A program made the translations under genes and the position numbers. A stretch of DNA of 64,000 nucleotides from Acephala macrosclerotiorum (Eukaryota > Ascomycota > Leotiomycetes > Helotiales > Mollisiaceae), in contig MU119424.1 of assembly GCA_014904845.1 (NCBI GenBank), positions 25,662 through 89,661 of the forward strand, read 5' to 3'. Numbering within the stretch: the first letter of the stretch is position 1; every line of letters starts with the position of its first letter. Of this stretch, positions 9,883-20,746 are shown one piece after another. Below the pieces are notes generated by a model. It was not told the origin of the DNA. It ran no database searches and saw nothing but the letters and a program-made list of their open reading frames with translations.

Positions 9883-11933
9883 ATGTCTTCAACTACGAAA
9901 ACTGGATCTGCGGTACTTCCATGGGTGTCGGGCCTGCCTCCCGAGGTCTGGAACCTCGTGGCAGAGTTGGCAAGTTCAATTCTGACCCCTCTGCGGTCAA
10001 TTGCCTTGCTAATGAATAGCATTGATATAGGTACATAGTCGCGAGACTTTCCTACAGCTCATTCGAACATGCCGAGCTTTCCATGCGATATTTGTCCCAA
10101 CTCTTCACCGAAAGCACATCCTCAGGTTAAGTCGAAAGCCTGCGAGAGATTGGCTTTCTTGGCCTACACCGAGCTTCCTACATCATGTCAGAGACTTTGA
10201 GGTTCATCTCGATAGCTTTGAAGATGAGGGAGTTGAGTATGAGGGGAATATGAATAACCTCTACGCTATATTTGTCGTAAATGTCCTCGAAATGATGCCG
10301 AATCTACAATCCTTGGTGTATGATTACCATGGCTCTCTAATTACTGTCTGTTAACCTTTTGGTTAGGTGGATTGATAGCTCATATGAGGATGGATTTACT
10401 CCAGCCTTGATTCTTCGAAATACCCAGCTTCAAAACAGACTGAAGGACTCAGCATCCCTGAGAAATATGTCTATACAGTTTGGCAGTCAATACATTGCGG
10501 ATGGCTTCGGTGCAGATAACCTCTGGACCCAGTTCCACGGCTTTCAGAACTTGACTTCGCTCGAACTATACCACTTCTACGGGGATCAGGATAAACTTGT
10601 TAAGGAGATATCTCGAATTTTGGCCTACAACCCGGGGCTAAAGAAACTGGGCCTTGGGGTAGCTCATGATGCTGACTGTGATGGAAACCCAGAGATGATA
10701 ATAACCAACGACAGTTACGACTTTCTTGAGAAATTGTGCAATCGATATGCTTCCCGTCAAGGCACAGTTCCAATGAGTTTGCATACCTTAAGGCTGGGTC
10801 ACGGCATGTTTCTCAACCACAAGAAAGCTGGCACTACTGGCAATTGGCTCAAGAAGCTTGTCAAGCTTGACGAGGTCCGCACTCTTCACATCTTCAATAG
10901 CATACTACTGGACATGGAGGAGGATGAGCCGACAGAGACCGTGATTGATTGGACGGTCTTTGAAGACTGTAAATCGATCCGCCAGCTCTCGGTCTCGAGA
11001 ATCTCATCTGATGTGATTGCATGGCTCCGGGCTGGTGGGAAGAGCGTTGAGGAGCTTTTTGTCGCGGATCATTACGGCATGTATGATAGTGAGGGAATGG
11101 ACAGATTCAAAATATTGGATCTTCCTCAATTATCGATGCTATACGTTCGGGAAGTCTGGGTTGATAAAAGAACCGAGGACGATGACTGGGATGATACGGA
11201 ATCAGATGCTTCAGACCCCAAGGAGGAGGAAGAAGCTGATATACGAATGGGCCTCGATCCTTCTGAAAAGGAATCCTCGAAGCTAGACCCTAGCGTGATA
11301 ACTGTTCTTGATCGGCTACCTGATGGCGGAGCGAACCTGACACGCCTTGCGCTATGCATCACATTCGAGGACCAATGGGTATAAAAATCCTGCTTATTTC
11401 GTAGACTAAGCTAATAGTGATAGACATCATTTGCTAGCCACTTGCCGAAGTTGAAGCACTTGGCACATCTAAGGCTCGATAGCAAAAGCATTCATAGTGG
11501 TCGCTTTCCACCCGTGCAGGCGTCAATATGGCCTGGAATCGACAGAAACGTTGACATTGCCAAGAGATACGTCCAATTGGCAAGATCTTTGTGTTCCTCA
11601 CTGCAATTTGCGCGAGTGGGAGAGTGGGCGTGGCAAATTACCGTCCAATCTGGAGCAGACTTGACCGATGCAGGCTCCGACATCTATGAGTTGATAGAGC
11701 TTCGTCGGTTGGACTTCGATGAAATGATGTCGATCGAACTCTTCTCGATACACACTTTTACGAACCAATCTGGTTTACTCGGTAAAGAGACCTGGCATGA
11801 GGAGATGTCAGAGGAAGAAAGTCATCGGATGGACTTGCAAATGGAAGAAATCGAAGCAGCGGTGAGGGAGGGGCGGCCTGTAAGAAGATTATTTGGCGAA
11901 GGCCCCGATATACCCATCCCAGACTTTCCGTAG
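9883..11933 (+). CDS. F-box/LRR-like protein, array member A
   Basis: Probable substrate-recognition subunit of an SCF ubiquitin ligase. Exons 9883-9969, 10031-10317, 10367-11378 and 11424-11933 give 631 residues. An F-box-like N-terminus (GLPPEVWNLVAEL, then FLQLIRTCRAFHAIFVPTL) is followed by an LRR-like helical/strand region (NLTSLELYHFYGDQDKLV; LHTLRLGHGMFLN; IRQLSVSRIS). An acidic spacer around 11170-11280 (EDDDWDDTESDAS) precedes the conserved DRLPDGGANLTRLAL block. The C-terminal exon carries the block ASHLPKLKHLAHLRLDS. Exon lengths 87 and 287 nt are identical to those of gene B, which confirms the model. Intron 1 has a GC donor (GCAAGT) with branch GCTAATG and acceptor TATAG, unlike GT in genes B and C. 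No damage is visible. Substrate unknown. Confidence 0.8.
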
Positions 11934-12146
11934 AATTCAATAAGTAATGTCGTTGGAAGAATCCAAGTTTTTAAATCTCTGTGACTTTGCGGATGATTTT
12001 TGAAGTTTCAGACGTAAACATGGATACCTTCACGTTCAGCGTTCCGCGTTGCCGAATCTTAGCGCCTTCCACCCCTGGATCCCAGGCCCTGCGCGGTGAC
12101 CTCAGCGCCTTCCCCCAGTGATGTCTCACTACTTGTATTGTCGATC

Positions 12147-12166
12147 ACGCGTTGAGCGCGTCTCCC
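12147..12166 (+). promoter_or_regulatory. Promoter block shared by the F-box array (copy B)
   Basis: ACGCGTTGAGCGCGTCTCCC, 79-98 bases before the ATG, nearly the same as the block before gene C (ACGCGTTAGGCGCGTCTCCC). It contains an ACGCGT (MluI-box-like) core. The rest of the 311-bp gap between genes A and B shows nothing else recognisable. Confidence 0.4.
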
Positions 12167-12244
12167 CCTCTCAATTGTCCGTCTTCCAAATAAATAATTC
12201 AACGACTATCGATCACCACCACGACGTCGCCCTATATACTCGAG

Positions 12245-14384
12245 ATGTCGGAATTTGCGAATACGGAGGGCTCTGGGGTGGATTGGCTCTCTGGTCTGCC
12301 GCCTGAGATATGGACGCTGGTTGCTGAAGAGGTACGAGCTAATTGGAAAGAACCCCTCAGGGTAGCAAGTCGAATGTACGAATAGCTGCTAATGATCGGG
12401 CCTAGATACGCTCTCCACAGACGCTAATGGCATGTTCACAAGTCTGCCATGGCTTCTACGACCTATTTATTCCTTACTTACATCGTCAGCACTCTTTGCG
12501 ATTGAGTCGTAAAGCGGGGGAGGACTGGCTTGACTGGCCTTTGCCTAATGGCTTCGCACACGTCAAAGATTTCACAGTTCTGTGGCAGGATCTCGAAGAT
12601 GATGGCGTTGAGTACGAAGTGGGCATGAATAATGCTTATGCCGAGTTTGTTGCACGCTTATTGAGCATGATGCCCAATCTGCGCTCCTTCAGGTGTGTAC
12701 AGAGCTACAAAACACAAATTTGCGTACAGTGTCACTGATCGTTGTTGGATTCAGGTGGTTCGACTGTTCCTGGGAACCGGAATTCAACGTAGCCCTCATT
12801 CTTTCACAAGAGCCACTACACACAGCATTGATGGGCCACCCAACACTCACAAGCCTATCAATCCAATTTGCCAGTCAGGGCATTGTCGAAGAAGCTCTCG
12901 GGCTCCACTGCTGGATGCTGTTGGTTGGCTTTAAAAACCTGACCTCGCTCGAGCTCTACCACTTTTATGATCGAGTACCAAATGCTGCCGGGAGTATTGC
13001 CGGGCTACTAAGCAATAATCAAGGCATCCGAAAGCTAGGTCTTGCTATGGGTTGCGAGACGGATGCCGGTGGGATTCCAGAAATTCTTGTGGCACCCCCA
13101 GAACGGGACTTCTTGGAGAGACTATGTAAGGAATACAGCCACATTAGAGGCGTTGCGCCACTACACCTTGATACCTTGAGACTTGGGCACGGCCTTTTCC
13201 TGCGCGCTTCGGAGTCTTCAGATACCGGTAACTACCTGCAAAGGCTTATCAAGACCGAGTCACTGAAGACCATCCATGTCTTTAATGGTCTTTTTGTATC
13301 TGAAGATGACGAGGAGCCCGAGGAACTTAAAACGGACTGGAGCTTATTTGGATCCTGTAGCTCTCTTCGTCAACTCTCAGCTTCAAGGCTTACTGCTGAC
13401 CTAAGAGTTTGGCTCGGTGATGGTGGCAAAACCGTGCAGGAGTTCATAGTCACAGACCACTACGGAATGTATGATACCAGGCTGTATCGATTTGATAACT
13501 TGAGACTTCCTCAATTATCCATGCTCTTTGTCCTAGAGTTTACGGTTCAGAAACGAGTTCAGGGGGGCCTCTCCTCTGCGCATGTACTCATCGATCGTGG
13601 GCCACAGGGCTCGAGCACGTCTGAGATGGAGTCGAATTCGGAAGCAGAGTCGGACTTGGCTACGGACTCAGGTGGCGAGGAAGAAACGGACCCAGGTATA
13701 CAGCCGATACCCACAGCAGAATCACAAGCAGGAGTAGACTCGGAATCAGAACAAGATTCAGATGAAAACTCGGATTGGGAGAATGATACCGAATCTTCCG
13801 TAAGATCTGATATCTTTGCACATGATGAACGGTTTTTCGCAGCTCATTCACATCAAGATGAGAGTTCCACGGTCACTATTCTGGACCACTTGCATGATGG
13901 GGGCTCCAAGCTCACGCGCCTCGCTCTTTCCCTGAACGTCGATGACTGGGTATGTCGGGTCCAATCCATTATGATTCGTTTCCGCTCGCGCTCACACCTT
14001 TAGGATTCGTTCGCTACTCACTTGCCAAATCTCAAACAGCTTACTCAATTGCGAGTGGATAGCAAGAGCGCGCATGGTGGCCGAAATATAACATCAGCTT
14101 CGAAGATGTTCCCTGGCATTGGTAGGCCTATCGAAATTTCAAAGCGGTATGCTCAGCTAGCAAGATATATGTGTTCTTCATTGCAGTTCATTCGCGTCGA
14201 ACGCTGGGCTTGGCAAGTCATGATTCCTCCTGGGAGTCTAGAGGGACTTAGGGATATCTGGAATGTTATTGAGCTTCGTCGCCTAGAATATCAGGAGATG
14301 CAAGCCATTGAGCTATTTTCATTGGATAATTTCGTGAATCAGTGTGGTTTGCTTGGACCTGAAGATGAGTATGAATACGAGTAG
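12245..14384 (+). CDS. F-box/LRR-like protein, array member B
   Basis: Paralogue of the upstream gene with the same four-exon plan: 12245-12331, 12406-12692, 12755-13949 and 14004-14384, 649 residues. F-box: LSGLPPEIWTLVAEE joined to IRSPQTLMACSQVCHGFYDL. The LRR-like body follows (TLTSLSIQFAS; LTSLELYHFYDR; LDTLRLGHGLFLR; SSLRQLSASRL). A long Ser/Glu/Asp linker lies at about residues 407-494 (13600-13860), much longer than in gene A. The conserved block HLHDGGSKLTRLALSLN and the last exon HLPNLKQLTQLRVDSK follow. Introns are GT-AG. Probable SCF adaptor, substrate unknown. The gene appears intact and is the reference copy for judging its neighbours. Confidence 0.82.
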
Positions 14385-14592
14385 GGGGACTTGTCGTAAG
14401 AGGAGTATCAGAACAGGAAGCGTTGATGCAGTTCATGAGGACGAAAGAAAATCTAGGGGAATTGTTGCATATGGTCCGGATTTCCCTTTCTGGTAGCTGC
14501 TGTAGGATTTTATACCCTGTATCATTGAACGTCTCTACTAAATGCATTTCTCAGACCTTATTTTGGCATCGCAGTTTCCATCCTCCAGCGCA

Positions 14593-15039
14593 TCAATCAC
14601 ACAACTTGTTCCTCCGCAACAGCCGTATCTCTTCATCCCCAGTCGCGAACGCAATATGCCCCACCTCAGAATCTCCCTTCACATCCCCAATCCTCACAAC
14701 CACCTTCTCAATTGTCCTCGCTCTCTCCAAACGAGTCAATCTCGAAGCTGGATTCACACCACAATACTCATTATGTCTAGTATTCGAGGATACGTATCCT
14801 AGGATATCAGGAGCTAGTGTCAAGCTCTTCAGCGCGATCGTCGCCACCGCGGCGATCAGAAGTAAGATTGAAATAAGGACGAGGAGCGCTGTAAACGCCT
14901 TGTTGCACACGTAGTGTGGCTGCACATCATGCTTTGCCTCAGCTGTAGTCACTTCCGGAGATGGGCTAGATCTTTTCCCCGATACTTCTGATCGATATCC
15001 AGTAGACCGATCTAGGGGCGTGTAAGCTGAGGACGACAT
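14593..15039 (-). CDS. Single-pass membrane protein, conserved fungal type
   Basis: 148 residues from the Met at 15039; the frame is open to an upstream Met at 15084. A polar N-terminal tail (about 55 residues, Ser/Pro-rich) precedes one strong membrane segment (ALLVLISILLLIAAVATIAL). The extracytoplasmic part contains DILGYVSSNTRHNEYCG, LERARTIEKVVVRIGDV and EVGHIAF. The pattern 'LGYVSS(x)TR' plus 'LERAR' just after a TM helix recurs in uncharacterised ascomycete membrane proteins, as far as I recall. No enzyme motif. It is antisense to, and convergent with, F-box gene B. Function unknown. Confidence 0.6.
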   Translation of the reverse strand: MSSSAYTPLDRSTGYRSEVSGKRSSPSPEVTTAEAKHDVQPHYVCNKAFTALLVLISILLLIAAVATIALKSLTLAPDILGYVSSNTRHNEYCGVNPASRLTRLERARTIEKVVVRIGDVKGDSEVGHIAFATGDEEIRLLRRNKLCD

Positions 15040-15084
15040 CGTTGGGTTCTCGCTCTGCAATAGCCGCCTCGAAATATTGAACAT

Positions 15085-16119
15085 TGTCGCGGTGCATGTA
15101 TCGAAATGGAACTTCTCCGCACGTCGAGAGCAGGAGGCCGTCAGCCATTCTTGACTTCAACACACGCCCTTGCCGTCTTTGGGGCTGGACTCCACAGAGT
15201 TGCAGTTCCATTGATAGGATCGAGTCTCCCTACACTTGGGCCTGTGTTTGTCTAGTTCTCTGTCATTTGAGTCATCACAATGTGGAGCTTCTGCCGATCA
15301 AGCTTCATCCTCGATTGATCTTCTGCTCTGCCTACGCCACAGAGGTTCCTGATTCCTGGAAAATCAATTTATTGAATTTAACCTATGGAGCCAGGAAGGA
15401 TATTCATCCTATCGAGAATCGATGTGGAGATAGATAGGTTCCTAGCTGTTCAGAAGGGTGGGTTCGCTCTGAAGAGGACAACCCGGACTCCAGGTACGGG
15501 TAGATTCCTCTTGCTGGAATGGCTGCGATGTCTCCAGCCCTTTCTTTCAGTGCCGAGAGCGGCTAACTTCAGCCTCAATAACGGACTCTTATTCAGAGTC
15601 CAAACATGGCTTTACTGTGCAGTAAGATTGGCTTATCTGGGCGACAACATATAGTGAAGTGCATGAGGAAGGCGCATGATATCATTGATGCTTGAATGCA
15701 GAAGGCGCTCGAGACCTCTTTGCTGAAAGGAGCAATCTTTTGAGAGAATGAAGAACGATGGTCTTCGTATACGTCTGAGGAGCTGGTAGATTTTGCTTGA
15801 AACGTAGCGAATATGCTTAATGCTGAACCTCCAGACGACGAAATGCATGGAATGATCATGATTCCTGATGCCCTTCCGCACACAGTGGACTACACTGCAA
15901 AACGGAAATTCTTGAGCGTTTGAGAAATACTGAGACCAAGAATACTTATGGGCAGCCGCATTCTTCCTTTCTTCACTAACTCTACCATGTCTGGAGCGTG
16001 GGAGATGCCAAATTCTTTGTGAATTTGTTCGGCTTTTTTCAGGCTGCCGCCCTAATCTCAGGCGGTGTCTTTAGCGCCCTCTTTCAGGCACGTGCTAGCG
16101 TATTGAGCGCTGTTAATTT
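15085..16119. other. Intergenic, no supported gene
   Basis: About 1 kb between the membrane protein and F-box gene C. Short frames at 15593-15883 (minus) and 15385-15654 (plus) overlap in conflicting frames and show no family features. A region rich in GCGC/GCGT motifs just before 16120 belongs to the gene C promoter. Confidence 0.4.
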
Positions 16120-16139
16120 ACGCGTTAGGCGCGTCTCCC
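16120..16139 (+). promoter_or_regulatory. Promoter block shared by the F-box array (copy C)
   Basis: ACGCGTTAGGCGCGTCTCCC, 45-64 bases before the ATG of gene C. It matches the gene B block at 18 of 20 positions. Confidence 0.4.
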
Positions 16140-16183
16140 GAACTTTGCAACAACACCACGCTATCCACAGCAACGACTTCATA

Positions 16184-18291
16184 ATGCCTCCAGCACAGGT
16201 CTCTGAACTTCCCCAAATCTCTGCGACAGAATCCAGAGATACCACCAATGGCGAAGACGTCATGATGCTTCCAGCACAAGATTGCGACGACGACCCTCCC
16301 CAAGCTCCCATCACAAACTCCAAGGATAGCACCGACGGTGACGACCTCACATTGCCCGAAGCGCAAACCTCTCAGAGCTCTGCTGTGGCGCAGCTTGCTG
16401 GTCTTCCTGCAGAGATATGGACTCTAGTCGCTAAACAGGTATGGATCTCCATTTCCAGGCAGTTGCTCAACTCGCGGCTGATGCGCTCCTCCAGATCCAT
16501 GGTCCTCGAACGTTTCTACAGCTCATAAAAGTTAGCCGTATCTTCCACGATATTTTCCTACCTTTCCTATATCCGCAAAATTCTTTGCGACTGAGCCGAG
16601 AAGACGATGGGCTGCCGAAGTGGGTTATGGAACCTTTACCCAATAGCCTGGAGTATGCCAAACACCTCAAGATCACCTTAGAGGGTGTAGATGATTCGAG
16701 CATTCCACACGCAAATAACACACACGACTCTTATGCCGCACTGGTGATGGATATAATCAAGCGAATGCCAAACATGCGCTCTTTCCAGTAAGAACTCCTC
16801 CCTTATCCAGTGCGTTTTGTTCCTGCTGAAATTTTGACCTAGGTGGGTTAATAATGCATCGCAAGACCCTTTCATTACGCCCTTGATACTGCGTAACGAG
16901 GACCTTCTGACCACACTAAAAGGTCTTCCGTTGCTGAGGAAAATTTCAATTTTCTTCCTATCAGAACCTCAGGTCGGCTCTGGCTCTGGCATGTGCTGGA
17001 CAGACCTAAGTGGCTTTCGAAATTTGACGTCCCTGGAGCTCTATAACTTTCGTGGGGATGAAAAGAGACTCGTTCGGGACATCTCTGGCCTTCTTCACGA
17101 CAATCCAGGTTTGCGCAAATTAGGGCTTGGTATGGCCTGCGGTGAAGACCCTAGAGCGTGGCTCCAACATATCATTATTGCCCCTGAGAAGCAGAATTTG
17201 CTTGAAGAGCTTTGCATGGAGTATTCCACTACTACTAGAGGCACTGCACCACCGTTGAGCCTAGAAACCTTGAGACTCGGCCATGGTTTATCTGTACTTT
17301 CCCCCACTTCCCCCGAGTCGGTTGGATACCTGTCGAGATTAGTCAGGACCGACCAGTTAGCGATCTTACACTTATGCAATGGTTACACTGTTCAAGACCC
17401 CGATGACACAGATCTCGAAGCGATTGCAGTTGACTGGAGCGTCTTGGGGCCATGTAGCTCGCTCCGCCAGCTTTCAGTCACTCTACTGAGTCGAGAGTGC
17501 AAAGATTGGCTCAATAGCAGCTGCATAGCTATGGAAGAATTACTTGTCACAGAGACTTGTGGTGGAAGGCACGATCCAGACTTATGGGTATTTGACTCCT
17601 TGAGACTGCCCAAGTTGTCAATGATTGTTGTGGGGGAGCATGGGACTCAGAATGGTGAAGACCATAGAGATTCGGATTCGGATTCAGACTCGTCAGAATC
17701 AGGCTCGTACGCTGCAGCCTCGGATTCACAATCGGAGTTTGGTGAAGAGTTGGGTGGAGGGTCTGGTGGAGGGTCCGATCCTGAGAAACGAGGAGCAACC
17801 GAATCGGAATCCGAGTCAGAGTCTGAATCTGACTCAAGCCCAGATGCCTCCTCGAAAGCTAATATTCTTGATCGGCTGCATGATGGCGGCAGGCAACTCA
17901 CTCGACTGTCCTTGTGCTTGGACGCTGCAGGATGGGTGAGTCTTCTCCGCATGTATCCCATCGCTCTATAGAGGATTGATTTGTCGTTTAGCCTTCGTTT
18001 GCCGGTCACCTCCCGAAACTCAAGCACCTAACGCAACTACGATTAAGCAGGAAAGTCGCTCACCGAGGGCAAACCCTCACAGCACCCACAGCGCTATGGC
18101 CGAACGTGACTGATCGTTTCGAAATCGCCCGACGGTACGCGCAGACGGCTAAATCGCTGTGCCCTTCGTTGCAATACATTCGCGTGGAGAACTGGGCCTG
18201 GCAAATCACTGGTTCTGAAGGTATCAGGCACCTGGTGCCGATATATATGATCTCATCAAGCTTCGTGGGCTACGGTATGAGGAGGTGCTAG
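16184..18291 (+). CDS. F-box/LRR-like protein, array member C, C-terminus frameshifted
   Basis: Third tandem paralogue. Exons 16184-16438, 16495-16787, 16843-17935 and 17992-18291 give 646 residues. It has an added N-terminal extension of about 55 residues (LPAQDCDDD, SKDSTDGDD) before the F-box (LAGLPAEIWTLVAKQ joined to IHGPRTFLQLIKVSRIFHD). The LRR-like body and a long Ser/Asp/Glu linker (17660-17860) follow, including an SESESESESD run and GGGSGGGS. The conserved DRLHDGGRQLTRLSL block and exon 4 (HLPKLKHLTQLRL; YIRVENWAWQIT) match A and B. At about 18239 the frame breaks. The paralogous ending (DIYDLIKLRGLRYEEVLGIELF) continues in another frame to TAG at 18384-18386. So the last part is lost or altered unless one base is missing from the sequence. 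Possibly a recently damaged gene. Confidence 0.7.
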
Positions 18292-19382
18292 GCATCGAGT
18301 TGTTTGGCATACGCTGTTTCGTAGGCACGTCAGGTTTGCATAAAACGGAAGAGGAATTCTGGGTGAAGCATTGGCCGATAGATTAGAGAGAGTCGTTTCC
18401 GAGGTCATTCAGGAAGTACGGAAAGAGGGAGGCATGACAGATCTACTCTGTGAGCATGCTGGAGTAGCTTCCTCATAATTTATGTGCGTCAATACCGGAC
18501 TGTATGTCTGACGTATCTCGCCAAGGTTCCACTTTTGCACTTAAGCTGTAATTTTGAAACGCACGTCAATGTGTGGAACGTCATGATTTGCAGCTCGAGG
18601 GGAAGCCAATTCTATGCATCCTATCATCAATTCTTCTAGGCTTTTGTTTGTTTTCTAGTGTCTGTCGGCATTCATGCATATTTGATCAAACCGGATCTCT
18701 ATCCCGACGCGCTCGTGCTTTCGAGTTCGAGGTCGAGATTGTATTTTGTTGTAAGATCTTATAGTACTAGTAAATGTATTCCGTGACTTGAGCTTGGTCA
18801 GGGTCAAAGCTCCCGCATTGCTGCTTGAATTTTCACAATCAATGCCAGTGTTCTTCGGATTCAGGTTAAAACTTGCAAAAATTTGCATCTAAAATTTTCA
18901 AAAACTGAAAGCTGCACGCTAATAATGTCCTTCGTTGTCAAGGAACTTCCACCAAATCACATTCCCCTAAACCGTTCCCTCGCTCTCCGACGAAGAAAAA
19001 AGTTGCCGAAATTGGCACGTGCGCAACCACCAAAATGCATTCATAAGCTACTTATCTACACAGCTCAGGAGGAGGTGTAAAATAGCGCGCGCGCGATTTC
19101 CTGGTCCTTTTGGGAGGCATTGTTAGTAGAGAAGTGGAAAAAGTGGAAATGGTGGAGGAATTATTGACATGTAAACACGCTTATTTTTGGTGGTTGCCGT
19201 GGTACCAATTTTGGCAACTTTTTTCTTCGTCGGAGAGCCTCGTTCATTCTTGGGCTCGCTTATCCGGCTCGTTCCGCCCCGGCCCACCGTTGTTCGGCAC
19301 TTCTGCATGATTGCAAAAATTTTGGTTTATAGATTTAAACAAGTAGAACTTCAACCAATCAAAATCAAAAGATGGTGATACA
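18292..19382. other. Intergenic, nothing recognised
   Basis: Contains the out-of-frame end of F-box gene C to 18386. After that there are only short conflicting frames, a GCGCGCGCG run near 19084 and scattered AT-rich stretches. Confidence 0.4.
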
Positions 19383-19456
19383 TCTTCTGTGGCGCAATTG
19401 GCTAGCGCGTTCGACTGTTAATCGAGAGGTTGGAGGTTCGAGCCCTCCCAGAAGAG
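19383..19456 (+). tRNA. tRNA-Asn (GTT)
   Basis: Complete 74-nt cloverleaf without an intron. Acceptor TCTTCTG pairs with CAGAAGA. The anticodon stem TTCGA/TCGAG encloses loop CTGTTAA with anticodon GTT. The T arm is GGAGG TTCGAGC CCTCC. G discriminator. The gene lies in a gene-poor stretch and should be functional. Confidence 0.93.
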
Positions 19457-19983
19457 TCTTCTTTTGCGTTTTGAATGTGACTAATATTTCGGATGCTGCT
19501 TTCATGGCGTTATAAAGGAGGCGGTTCCACCTGTTGATTGTTTGCTTCGTTCCCTTTTTAATCTATGGTCGTTAGGTAGGTTTTCGTTGGTTCCTCGGCT
19601 GTTATATTTTGTTGGTCAGAGCAGCCTAGTCCTTCAAGTAAGATGAGGTCGAGTTTGGTCCTTCTTTCTGAAGTGGGTTCTTCTGTTCGTGAATGAAATG
19701 GAATCACTCGCTGAGCTTTGAAGTACCTTCCATTCGTGATATATTTCACATCACGTGCTATGCGATTTCCAAGTTTCAGGTGCGGGGTCCCAAAGCATGA
19801 TGGGTGTATTGCTCAGGCTGATAAGTGGTCAGCTTCGGGCTGCATCCACGTCATTGTGAGCATCAGATTCATCAACTCTCATAGCCTTCGTTATCATGTT
19901 CTGTTCATATCTTTCACAAAAACATTCCATGTCGCCGTAGCGGCATTTTCAACAGAGCGTTGCATTTGGCTCAAGCGGGAAAG
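19457..19983. other. Intergenic, nothing recognised
   Basis: Between the tRNA and a small membrane protein gene. Short frames only; this presumably contains the promoter of the next gene. Confidence 0.35.
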
Positions 19984-20565
19984 ATGGGCATCCCCTACAG
20001 CAAACAAATCCACCTAGCATTCAACCAATCCCGCATCGCCTTCGACCAAGTCACCCCCCTCGTAGCCCACGGCTTCAAAGTCCTCCAAACAACACGAAAC
20101 AGTACGTGAAATTCTGCCCTTCGATTGAGGAGATATTCAGAGCCGAGCTCCTCGCGAGTAATACGAACTCGGCTCCTCAGCTCCTCGAATCCCAAATCAT
20201 ACTTTAGACCTTGTCTTGATCTATCTATAGTCACCTACCTCCTCGCTGCAATCCAAGTCCTTACCGCTGTCTTCCTCGGGCTCATTTTACTTACATTGCT
20301 GGCGCTTATTATTACTGTTAGTCCGGATTTGGAGTATGAGAGGAGGCAATTGGTTACACCGGTGGTGAGAGGGTTGGCGGGGTTGGTGTTGAGGTATGGA
20401 GCGTGGGTGAAAGTCGGTGTTTGGATTGTGGGTTTGGGAGGGGCGGTTGGGGCAGGAGCGGGGTGGTGGGTGACGAGGGATCTTGAAGGGGAGAACGAGG
20501 CGGAGAAGGAGGTGGAGGAGGTTGAGGGGTGGACTAAGGCTGTAGAGGAGGCTGCATCTTCCTGA
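19984..20565 (+). CDS. Small two-TM membrane protein of unknown function
   Basis: Exons 19984-20101 and 20231-20565 (donor GTACGT, acceptor CTATAG) give 150 residues. The N-terminal part (MGIPYSKQIHLAFNQS, DQVTPLVAHGFKVLQTT) is probably cytosolic and partly amphipathic. It is followed by a long hydrophobic segment (residues about 45-70, TAVFLGLILLTLLALII), a loop with SPDLEYERRQLV, a second hydrophobic Gly-rich segment (VGVWIVGLGGAVGAGAGWW) and an acidic tail (EAEKEVEEVEG). The splice restores an uninterrupted frame across the junction, which supports the model. I recognise no family. Confidence 0.65.
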
Positions 20566-20746
20566 TATGATGTATATTTTGGTTGAGATATTATGCGAAA
20601 ATTGAAAATTGACATCCTTTCACCTTAATAAGTCTCATTAGCAATGATTTCCAGTCTCGCAAATCAGCTCTTGTCTATTGAAACAGAATCTAAACAATCT
20701 AGAATCTAAGCTCTAATAAAATTTCCATCTCAAACGCCATCTACCT

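Noticed and set aside
17547..18027. Several frames across the acidic linker of F-box gene C, including a minus-strand Asp/Ser-rich one
   Set aside because: Shadows of the GA/TC-rich repeat that encodes the Ser/Glu linker.
20235..20615. Antisense frame opposite the two-TM protein
   Set aside because: The plus strand has a proper intron that joins two in-frame halves and two membrane segments; the antisense product is Pro/Thr low-complexity.
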